Positions 35,751 to 44,674 of a DNA stretch of 64,000 bases are shown piece by piece. The notes under the pieces were generated by a model. That model was not told the origin of the DNA. It made no database searches and was given only the letters and a program-made list of their open reading frames with translations. Position 1 is the first letter of the stretch, and each line of letters begins with the position of its first letter. Source of the stretch: Symsagittifera roscoffensis (lineage: Eukaryota > Xenacoelomorpha > Acoela > Convolutidae); NCBI RefSeq assembly GCF_963678635.1, contig NC_087065.1, positions 12,607,579 through 12,671,578 on the forward strand, written 5' to 3'. Made by a program: the position numbers and the translations under genes.

Positions 35751-36257
35751 TAATTCAACCTTTGAAGTCCCCCCTAGAACACCAGATTTTGGCCAACAAA
35801 TTTCCCGGTTGAGGGTGGCAAATCCGGAGTTGTAGCGTTCATCATTGAAGAAATGATTAAGCACCAGAACTTACAGCTAAACAACAATAATGACGAACAT
35901 CTTGACCAAACCTAGCAATGAACTCAAATTGGAGGACAGAGCTCGTCTAGGCTCCAATCACAGTTCAAAATCAAGATAACAACTTGCGTTAAAATTATAG
36001 TAGAATAGCCCAAAGAGAAATCACTCATTTTTGTAAAGCTGATTGGGTAAATTTCAGAAAAGAGAATGAGGATATGTCTTCAAAAAATTGAAAACGCCTG
36101 CTGTTCTTTAACGGTTGTAAATGGTGACAGGAAAATTTTAAATAAAACTGCCTTACATCACAGTCCTCATGCACGCATTTTGAAGTTTATACCAAACATG
36201 CCATCTGAAGCAATGAATGTAACATTCGCCCAAATATCACACAGCGACGGAGCGTAG
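35751..36257 (+). pseudogene. Possible decayed LINE ORF1-like remnant
   Basis: Open pieces such as MRICLQKIENACCSLTVVN and LHHSPHARILKFIPN look like fragments of a non-LTR ORF1 with interrupting stops. I have no motif that proves it. Confidence 0.25.
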
Positions 36258-37241
36258 AAAAAGTACCTATTAACGACTGGCAGGCGTCAGTTACCTTAAT
36301 TCTACTCGTTTTTCACCGTCTCGACCTTGCCAGTTGATTTTCTGGTCTGTCTAGGGCAAAGTAAAAAGTTACCATTTTTAGTCCATCAGTCAAACGACTT
36401 TTGATCAGCTTTCGTTTACATGCGAACACAACCACATAGCTGAGTCTCGGATCCTCAGACTACGTGATTGTCATTAAAAACACGGCTCGAACAACCTATT
36501 TTAACATGTTTTTGTGTGACAGTTCTATATTAAATCCAATAGAGATGGATTGACCCTTTCCTTTTTCTAGCTACTCATGCTCTGAAATATTAAATAATAA
36601 CGGTGTTAATTAAGATCTATGACATTATAGCAGCTATGCAGTCAGTCTATACAGTCCCTTCACATAGACAGTCTCTGGGGACCAAGCCTCCGCTCCCGTA
36701 ATATTCTTGAGATAACACTCTTATCTCTTATTTTTCGTGTCCCGGAAGGGTCCCGTGGTATATTTCTTCCTCCACTGAAGCCTCCTCCACAAATTTCCGT
36801 CGCTAAGGTTCTTATCGTGTGTTATTGCCACGATAAGAGGCTTCGTATTTTTCGTCTCAGATAAGACTGTTCTTCATAATTTCTGTCGTTGTTCTTATTT
36901 TCGTCACTTCTTGGCTCAAAATGGCCGTCTTTTTCTATTTCTCAGAAATGTCCACTCTTCAATCGAAATTTTAAAAATAAAAATTCTAGAACATTCTGAC
37001 CCTCCTTCGCAACACTTTTTCGTTCATAAGGCCTTTAGTCGTTCTTTTTTACGTCGCCGGAAGGTTGTGCTGTGTCATCTGGCAGAATGGCACAGAAAAC
37101 AATGAAAGAACCCTGGTCACCTTAACGTTATTTTCTTGAATAAAAAATCAGCAAAAAATCAAATAACAACAGAAGATAAAAGTGGATAACTTTCTTAAAA
37201 TTGCGAACGAAAATTCAACTCAAGAAATTTGAACCTCTATG
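36258..37241. other. No gene seen
   Basis: No coding frame or known RNA is supported. A short palindromic pair (TTATCGTG / CACGATAA at about 36812-36836) is present. Confidence 0.3.
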
Positions 37242-38019
37242 ATGTTAGTTGCAAATTCTTTATTCAAAACCATGAGCTGTTTAATTTAATTAATTATTTG
37301 TTCATCCACGCACACTCTTTGTTTCGCCCAATCTTAATTAAAATCTACCCGCTCAAAGGTTCTGCCGAGACGGCATCCACTTTTCGTTCTTTGGTAATGG
37401 ATTCTCTAAAAACTTTCTTGCTTATACTAATTCTATATTCTCTTGATAATCTGACGACACCATTCCTCCTCCTATAATGTCTGATCAAACTCATTGTATG
37501 ATATGTAACAACAACCTACGCGGCCGTGCAATTTGGTGCACAACATGCGCAGCCTACATGCATGTAAAATGTAGCAACCTAAACCAAAGCAGCGACCACG
37601 AAGAAAATTTGAGCTGCATTTGCTGCACCTCCATGACTAGAGAAATCATTTCAGAGAAAATATTATTTGGAGTCCTTCCGTATTTGTCAGCTAATGGACT
37701 TCTTGTCGAACTGCAATGCAAATCATCGTATAAAAAAGGGAGACTTTAATCTTTCTTCAATTGACTGGTCCATTCGAACCTCAGAACCGCTCCATCAATG
37801 TATACTTGACAAAATAGATGAATTAATCTTAACTCAAATTAATCATTTCAAAACAACAAACGCTAATATACTTGACTTAGTCCTTGACTTAGTTAGCAAC
37901 CAGGTTGAAATAATCGACATCCTACCACTCGACGTATTTACTGCACCAAAACTTGATCACAAACCTTTTATTTCAATAATCCGCATAAAGGAACTCAAGA
38001 AAAGCTCCACATTTAGTAA
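37242..38019 (+). pseudogene. LINE 5' region, PHD-like ORF and endonuclease fragment, interrupted by the giant LTR element
   Basis: The leader and the PHD-like start (MSDQTHCMICNNNLRGRA, ATG at 37477) duplicate copy 1. After about 37640 the frame switches to an endonuclease/exonuclease/phosphatase-type segment: GDFNLSSIDWS (about 37740), then ANILDLVLDLVSN and LDHKPFISIIRI. This is the C-terminal half of a LINE APE-type endonuclease. At 38019 the LTR begins; the LINE resumes at 61515 in the same reading frame (SSTFS then KTSFYSYCKADF). The first half of the endonuclease is missing, so the copy was already deleted. Confidence 0.7.
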
Positions 38020-38938
38020 TGTGACATTCGACCAGAATGTGAAAAATGCAATCTCTGCAGAATTCGGAATTTTAGCAGTAAGCCTTCCGGATTGTTGGTT
38101 TTTAAGAACTAAGAGCGTTATTGGAACGTTTGGCCAGACGGTGAGGGCTGGAATATTCTAGTATTTTAAAATTTCAAAAATTCGAATGATGACGTCACAT
38201 TTCTGAGAAATGCTGAAACGGCCATTTTAACAAAAAACGAGAGAGAAAAAATAACAACATTAGTTGCGCTGACGATAACAACGATAATCGTGATTGAAAA
38301 ACAGCAGCAGATTGCAGGAATAGCAGAGGACGTTCCGAGTTGCAACTATTGTGCTGCTACAATAGTTGCAAGGCCGTTGCGAACAACGGTGAAGGGTAAG
38401 AGACAGCCTTCCGGATTAGGAGGAAATCAAGATTAACGAGCTTGATTAAGCGGATTCGTCAATCCGGAAGGGTAAAAGAACTAGAACTTTTATCCTGTTG
38501 CATAAACTTTTAGCTTCCTGTCATGTCCTGACTTGAATTTAATTAATATCTAGATTCATTTTGATAAGGATGAGAAGCTAGGAGTTGGGGGAAAGGGTTG
38601 ATCCATCTTCGATGGAGATGATGATTTTTATCTACTGAACAAAAACAATAGTAATATAATAAGTAGTAACCCTGTTTTTAGGAGTGACCTCGTGGTCTGG
38701 GGATACTGAGACCCAGCCATGAGCTCACTATTTGCATGTAATTAAGTTAATTTGAGCGTTCTGGTCGAAGCCGGAGAACAGTAACGTTTTTGTCGACCCG
38801 ATGTTAGAAAGACCACCGGAAAGTACTGGCTTGGTAGAGACGGTGAAAAGCATGCAAAGCTCTGTTTAGACGTTAGCCAGTCGTCTTAAGACTTAGTTTT
38901 GTTATCCGTCGATATGTATCTTCCGGGCGAATGTTACA
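38020..38938 (+). repeat. 5' LTR of the giant element
   Basis: It is the direct repeat of 60596-61514. It contains CCTTCCGGATT at 38083 and a hairpin in which CCTTCCGGATT (38407-38417) pairs with AATCCGGAAGGG (38461-38472), the same motif iterated in the leader. The promoter and polyadenylation site were not located. Confidence 0.95.
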
Positions 38939-38950
38939 TACATGTTTTTA

Positions 38951-38965
38951 TGGCGCTCCTGGGTG
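38951..38965 (+). other. Candidate primer-binding site of the giant element
   Basis: TGGCGCTCCTGGGTG lies 12 bp inside the 5' LTR and begins with TGG as expected for a tRNA-primed site. The tRNA is not assigned, and the 12-bp gap is longer than usual. Confidence 0.45.
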
Positions 38966-40924
38966 TTATTCTTTTTTTAACATCATGACCGGCAGAACCG
39001 TTAACGAGCACTCCGCGCCGAGCGGATGCTCACATTAACGCCCTTAATAGGCCTAAACCGCCGGGGCGGAAGGGTAGTTCGGAACGCGGAAGCCTTCCGG
39101 ATTACCGTGAATAGTTTTTTAACCTAGTTAAGACCGAAAATTCACGAACCAGGAAGGGTGGGGGGAATCGCGAACCCCTCATCCCCTGAGTGGTTTGTGA
39201 CCAAAAACACTTAAAGATATAAGTAAAACCAAACAAAAAGTAGTGTAGTACCCAAGAAAAACAAAAAAACATAAAAAAATAACCGAAAAAACCAAAAACA
39301 GTAAAAAAGTAAAAAATCAGTAGAAATCATCCCCCCAGACAAGATGTGATCCAACCCCCCCGTTTGTTGTTGATAGATATATTGTTGTTACAGGCATTTA
39401 TATCAGTCAGGATCGTTACGATCAGTTTTGTAGCCCGTTTGTGAGGCTTGTACTGTAGGGTTATTTGAGCATTTAAGCAGGTTAATGATAAATTGCGCTC
39501 AATCCGGAAGGGTCAGCTGATTTGCGCTCAATTCGGAAGGGTCTTGGGTGAAGACCGATCCGGCAAGCAGTACAAGGAGCAACAAGAAGAGGCTCAACGA
39601 CGACAACAATCGACTGTTGGGTATCGTTAACAAGTTTTGTATCCCTTTTGGTACAAAAAGTAAGATAGTAATCTGTGGGGGGCTCGACAGTGCTGCACTG
39701 TAGTGACCCTTCACCAAACTGCGAATATCCGAGTTAAGCACCTTAATTCGGATATTAAGGAAACCCGGAGGGGTATAGTATTACTAATATTATTATTTAT
39801 ATAGCCTATATTAATAGTCTTATATCGTTTTTCAGTGAAAAACAACGAAAACAGACCGGTTTTTAGGGTCAAAATAGCGATATTTTGATCCCCCCTATAA
39901 GTCGCGATTTTTGAAATATCGATATTTTTTCAAACGGAAAAAAGCGATAAGTTAGTGTGTTACATCGTAACTGCACTACCACAATAGATAGAACCGGTTA
40001 AGTTTAGTTCGGAAGTGGTTGGAACTATTTTGGAACCAAAAACCGAATTTTCGTGATTTGTGAGAAAACGAAACACTATAAATTTAGAAAATTTTTTGAA
40101 ATTTTTGAGTTACAACAGTAAAAATAGTTGTTCGGACAACGTCCATTAGTGAATCTACAAGTTTTAAAACCCGCTACCCGAAAGCCTTCCGGGTTGCAGT
40201 GAAATCGGACATAACGTGTTTGATTTGGTGGATTCATCAATCCGGAGGGGTCCAGGTAGCATAGTTTTTCGCAAATTTTTTCCACAAAAGCGTTTTAGAT
40301 CGGGTCTTTTGCATTGAACTAGAAGAGTATAAGCTTTCTGAGCTCGGATCAATAATTTTCAGGTCGAAAGGACCAGATTTGCGGAAAAAGTTAGGTGGAA
40401 CCTATAAATGAAAAATTTTTTGAGTTTAGAAAAAAGACGTTTTAGTTAATAACTTTGGAACTACTGAGCATATTGAGTTGATCTTGGTACCAATAGATCA
40501 GAAATTAGTTGAGCTTACTGATAGGGTCAGAAATTTTTTGGAAAAGTAAGCGTGAAAATTTTTTGAGATTGTTTTTACCAAATAACACAAATCCGGAGGG
40601 GTACACCCTTCAAGTTTTATAAATTTTTCTGAAAAACCCTTAGACCCCTACCAAAAGGTAATAGCGGTTGAATAAAGTAACTTTAGGCCGTTCTAGACCA
40701 GAAGGGAGGGCTAAAGGCACAGCAAAAGCTAAATCGAGCCGAAGTTAGGCCAGCGATAAGACCCTTCACCGTTAGCGTGAATTGTCAAATAAGAGGCTTA
40801 ACTTCAATCCGGAAGGGTCTAGGAAGGTAGTACATACCCTTCCCAGTTAATTGAAAGAGCATAATTGCATCGGAGAACGTATCCGGAGGGGTATAGGTTA
40901 AAAAGGAAATCTCCGAAAAGCCAC

Positions 40925-41135
40925 TTTTACAAAACCGGAGGGCTCCCAATCCGGAGGGGTCAAAGATTTTTCAAGTTAGGAGGGGTCCGAATCCGGAGGG
41001 GTCTTATAGTTGCTAATTCGGAGGGGTCCAAATCCGGAGGGGTCTTCTATTAACCAACTCAGGGGGGTCCAAATCCGGAGGGGTCTAGATTCTATCAATC
41101 CGGAAGGGTCCTACTTGTGCCGATCCGGAGGGGTA
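40925..41135 (+). repeat. Dense array of the CCGGAGGGGTC motif
   Basis: Copies start at about 40933, 40948, 40976, 40990, 41015, 41030, 41058, 41072, 41097 and 41122. The core (C)CGGAGGGGTC is nearly constant, while the intervening 3-18 bases differ. It is therefore an interspersed short-motif array, not a simple tandem repeat. Confidence 0.8.
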
Positions 41136-41905
41136 TTATTTTATTAAAGAACTTAGGTAGACGAAAGAAAGACTAAAAAGTGAGAGGTATTAGGTTATTA
41201 GCACACAGGCTAGGTATCAGCTGGTAACTTGCCTTTCAATAAGAACCAGACTAATACAAAACAGGTCCGAACTCGGATATTCGCGACACTAAGTCTAAAT
41301 TAAAAAGAGCGTGATTCATTGGTGTGGATTGAAACATAATACGTTTTTGGGAAAAGTGACTGCCCTGAGGATTTTAGTAGGTCTAGCTCGGGCAGTCCGA
41401 AGGCAGATAGGTAACACAGTACTCGGTGGGTGCAATAGACGCCCACTTGAGAAAATTACTGCCTTCAAAGTTTTGCCTGTTTGGTGCGGCACCGAGCAGA
41501 GAAAGCTTTTTCTTTAAAAGACAGGTTCGACTATTGTACTGCGACCGACTAAGAGTACAAGACACATACGTTTTTTTTATATATACATTCATATTGTGTC
41601 AAAATGGATTTTTTAATTTTGATTTTAAATCAACGTAAACTGTGCTTGATTGGGTAGTGAGTACACTATCTTTTAAATTGACTGATAACATCATATTGTG
41701 CTAGTTTCAAAATCTTTGGACCGATAATCGGTTAGTGTGAATAAATTTTATACAAACTGTACTCTGACAACATACAGGGATTCGTGGTCACTATTTAATA
41801 GAATCTGGTGAAATTTATTGTGTTGTGTCATTATTATTGTTAATAAAACTATAAGGTCTCTAGCAATTGAGTCAAGAGTAGGCATTGGAAAGTGACAAAT
41901 AGAGA

Positions 41906-43051
41906 ATGAGTCTAGACAAGTCAAGGATACCAAAACGAGGTAATAGCTCTAGGAAATTCATACCTGAGAAGCAAAGAAAAACGATGACCGATCCTTTTGT
42001 GGATTGGATCAAGCGATCCCGGTCTGACAAAAGGGGGACGGTTTCAGGCAGAATGGTTGAAACGAGAAGTCAGAAGACCTCAGAAGAGCGAAGAGAACTG
42101 TTAGAAGTGGAGGTCAATACGGATCAGACCATGAATGACAACCAGGAAGTAAATGGACTGGAAGGAAGAGGCAGAAGGCTGGCGAGTGAATCTACCCCGG
42201 TAGAACAAGGCCATGATTTTGCCACTTCCACCGGGACATTGGATTGGGAAGAGATGTCGGAACTGTCCGACATCTCAACTGAAGTAGCGGCAACGAGAAG
42301 ATCTCCGACAGACAACACTATGATGGCAGGCGGAACTGGGAAACAAACAACGTCATCATCGTTCTCAGAAAGAATGAAGAACACCTTCGGAAACATCTTT
42401 CCATTCACCATGGGAGGAGGCGCGGGGAACGAAGTTGAAACCCAGGAGGAAGAGGATGAAGAGGAGCAAGGGGACTTTGGATCTCAAGTCAGCCTCAATA
42501 GTTCGATCCAGGAGAGTGAGACACACGTCGGAAGAGAGACTGGAACCATGGACAAATTTGGTGTAGTGACAACGATAAGCAAAGAGGCAAACACACCGGG
42601 CCAGTCAAAGGACTTCGCGATTAGGACAAGTTCGAAGCCACAACCTGGAGAGAGTAGAACCAGAGGGCTGGGCAACGCGTTAATGGATCCTGAAATAAAT
42701 AATGAAAAGACGTTGAAGCAGAGAGTCAAGGCCCGGATCTCGACAAGCACGAAGTTACCTGGGACCGACAGGGTTACACCACCACTAGTGACGCCACTCA
42801 TGGATAACGGGGCAGCACTAGAGGAAGCCTTAAACAACATAGTGGACAGTTTAGGAGAACAAAATGAACAGATGTCGATAAGGATGAGTGAACTAGAAAG
42901 AGCAGTTCACATTGAAAGAGAAAGTCTGCGGGAAGAAATAAACCGCAACAGACAAGAAGTTGGCAGAAGCGAAAAACGCTTGAAAGAAAGGACGGACGAA
43001 CATATGACGAGGAACTTGTCGCGAATGACAAGAGAGGCGGAACAGATGTAG
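41906..43051 (+). CDS. Gag, N-terminal part (giant element)
   Basis: This 381-codon frame starts at an ATG (MSLDKSRIPKRGNSSRKF) with a basic head. It passes through acidic, Ser/Thr-rich, probably disordered sequence and ends in a heptad-like, coiled-coil stretch (LREEINRNRQEVGRSEKRL). A TAG at 43049-43051 ends it, but the same frame continues at once with LRLRADMEKLRIQQEQSL, which carries the coiled coil on. The stop therefore interrupts one protein. Its likely role is the particle structural protein; the assignment rests on position and on the capsid-like domain in the continuation. Confidence 0.7.
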   Translation: MSLDKSRIPKRGNSSRKFIPEKQRKTMTDPFVDWIKRSRSDKRGTVSGRMVETRSQKTSEERRELLEVEVNTDQTMNDNQEVNGLEGRGRRLASESTPVEQGHDFATSTGTLDWEEMSELSDISTEVAATRRSPTDNTMMAGGTGKQTTSSSFSERMKNTFGNIFPFTMGGGAGNEVETQEEEDEEEQGDFGSQVSLNSSIQESETHVGRETGTMDKFGVVTTISKEANTPGQSKDFAIRTSSKPQPGESRTRGLGNALMDPEINNEKTLKQRVKARISTSTKLPGTDRVTPPLVTPLMDNGAALEEALNNIVDSLGEQNEQMSIRMSELERAVHIERESLREEINRNRQEVGRSEKRLKERTDEHMTRNLSRMTREAEQM

Positions 43052-44347
43052 TTACGCTTAAGAGCCGACATGGAGAAGTTAAGAATTCAGCAAGAGCAGT
43101 CTCTTGGGACTCTTGACACAAAGATAGACGCGATGATGGAGAGGCGAACTCAGGCTATCATGGATAGGTTGGACGGGCTACTAAGCAGCAAGAGTGGACC
43201 AAAAGAAGGAGAGCCGAACTCGGGAGGTCCCAGCAGGGAACCGAGGGTGAACTTCAATGAACATCAAAGGAGTAAGACGTATGGATCCACTAGAGGTAGG
43301 GGCAGTTCATCAGGCTATGCCACAAGGGGTAATACAGCATGGGGCCCGAACAGTAGAGCAAGTTCAACGGGGAAGAGACAAACCTCTAACGAACGACCAA
43401 CGCAAAGCACACATGCGACTGGGAGAAGTGATTCCGGCAACAGGGGGCATGCAAGCCCGAGGAGGAGTCATATGGGCCAAGCGGGAAACGCTCATGGTGA
43501 TTCGGATTGCAGGGATGCACCGCACACAGAGCCTTCGACAAGGTGTGAGGACACTCAAACGGGACACTCAAGGGATGCTACGGCAATGGCCACAGCATTT
43601 GAACCCCTGACCAGGTCTTTGGAGACATTCCTGACGAGGTTATCTAGAATCAATGAACGCAGTGAGAAGTCCAGAAGGCTCTTTAAGAAGCCAAGATGCT
43701 ACAAAGACGAATCTGATGGCTGTATTGATACCTGGATAGAGGTAATGAAGCTGCATTTTGAGGAAGAGGACTTGTCGGAGAGACAGGAATGCAGCGCGCT
43801 CACCAGCAACTTAGAAGGGACAGCCCTGAACTGTGTCATGGCCAAGAAACAGTATCAACGTGACACTGCTGAGAAAATCTTCGAAATCTTGTTAAACCGT
43901 TTCGGATCAGGGGTGCAGGGGCACCAGGCGATGATGCGCTTCGAGAAACGGAGGCAACGAGAAGATGAAACAATAGACAAGTTTCTCGATGATTTGGAAA
44001 TGCTGAGAAGACGCAGCCAACCGGATGAGTCAAACCGAAGGATGAACCTGGCCGTAGAAGTCTATGGGCCGTATCAAGTGATGCTGAACGTGGATGGGAT
44101 CAGTATCTACACCAGGACTTATGTAACAACAGATGAGGACCGAATGGGGCAGATCTATTTGGGAGAAGAGGAACTCAAGGTCCGCAGGATAGGCCATGAC
44201 GCCATAATGGAACAAGACGCAGTACACATTGGATATGAAGCAGATGTGACAGCACATCTGCTCGACACCAACGGAACAAAAATTGGAGTCACAGGGCTTC
44301 TGGACACAGGAGCGGTAGTGAGTGTGATGCCGATAAAAACTTGGTAA
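43052..44347 (+). CDS. Gag C-terminal part and start of aspartic protease (giant element)
   Basis: This is the same frame as the preceding gag piece; its first ATG is 43070. After a Ser/Gly/Arg-rich linker it carries a capsid-type domain (DTWIEVMKLHFEEEDLSE, LNCVMAKKQYQRDTAEKI, RQREDETIDKFLDDLEML) that matches retrotransposon gag. No CCHC zinc knuckle follows: the sequence passes directly into EVYGPYQVMLNVDGISIYTR and then the protease active site LLDTGAVVSVMP (DTGA at 44303-44314). The frame stops at TAA 44345-44347, but protease sequence continues in frame. The abrupt join suggests an internal deletion of the knuckle region. Confidence 0.75.
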   Translation, partial: LRLRADMEKLRIQQEQSLGTLDTKIDAMMERRTQAIMDRLDGLLSSKSGPKEGEPNSGGPSREPRVNFNEHQRSKTYGSTRGRGSSSGYATRGNTAWGPNSRASSTGKRQTSNERPTQSTHATGRSDSGNRGHASPRRSHMGQAGNAHGDSDCRDAPHTEPSTRCEDTQTGHSRDATAMATAFEPLTRSLETFLTRLSRINERSEKSRRLFKKPRCYKDESDGCIDTWIEVMKLHFEEEDLSERQECSALTSNLEGTALNCVMAKKQYQRDTAEKIFEILLNRFGSGVQGHQAMMRFEKRRQREDETIDKFLDDLEMLRRRSQPDESNRRMNLAVEVYGPYQVMLNVDGISIYTRTYVTTDEDRMGQIYLGEEELKVRRIGHDAIMEQDAVHIGYEADVTAHLLDTNGTKIGVTGLLDTGAVVSVMPIKTW

Positions 44348-44674
44348 AGAATGGGCTTCACGAGGGAAGATCTAATTCCAACGAATCTCCGACTGGCCGC
44401 CGCCAATCGAGGAGCCATTTACGTAGCCGGAAGAACACCAATAACGGTCCTACACATGGGAGGACGGGATCTTTGGATGAGTTTCCTGGTGGTAGAGAAT
44501 TTGGACGACGCCGACCAATTCATCTTGGGCAGAGATTTTGTCTGGAATTTTGACGTGATGATTGACTTGAACAACGGTCTGATACGGATTAGAAACCCGG
44601 ACCGGAAGTATGTTAAGAAACCAATTAATAGGATAATAACAGACGAAAACAAGGTACCAATTTTTTTTGGATAG
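44348..44674 (+). CDS. Aspartic protease, C-terminal part (giant element)
   Basis: This is in frame with the DTGA-containing piece and separated from it only by the TAA at 44345. It contains the flap and second-half features of a retropepsin, including ADQFILGRDFVWNFDVMID (the ILG-type motif). The frame ends just after a run of eight T residues (about 44659-44666); the RT frame is +1 relative to it, so one extra T would explain the change. Confidence 0.75.
   Translation, partial: RMGFTREDLIPTNLRLAAANRGAIYVAGRTPITVLHMGGRDLWMSFLVVENLDDADQFILGRDFVWNFDVMIDLNNGLIRIRNPDRKYVKKPINRIITDENKVPIFFG

Larger units (their letters stand above)
38939..41905 (+). other. Structured 5' leader with iterated CCGGAGGGGTC motif
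   Basis: This ~3-kb stretch has no coding frame of note. A primer-binding site candidate, TGGCGCTCCTGGGTG, starts at 38951, 12 bp after the LTR. About twenty copies of AATCCGGAGGGGTC or AATCCGGAAGGGTC are spread between 39067 and 41135, ten of them at 17-30 bp spacing in 40930-41135. Upstream partners such as GACCCTTC (39705, 40760) or CCTTCCGGATT (39093, 40194) can pair with a downstream copy to form long hairpins, some with inner complementary stems (ACCGTGAAT / ATTCACG at 39103-39145). Length and structure suggest an RNA role such as packaging, translation or dimerisation, which is inference. Confidence 0.75.

Noticed and set aside
40925-41135. A CRISPR-like array
   Set aside because: The repeated core is only 12-14 nt, the intervals are short (3-18 bases) and uneven, and the setting is the leader of a eukaryotic LTR element.
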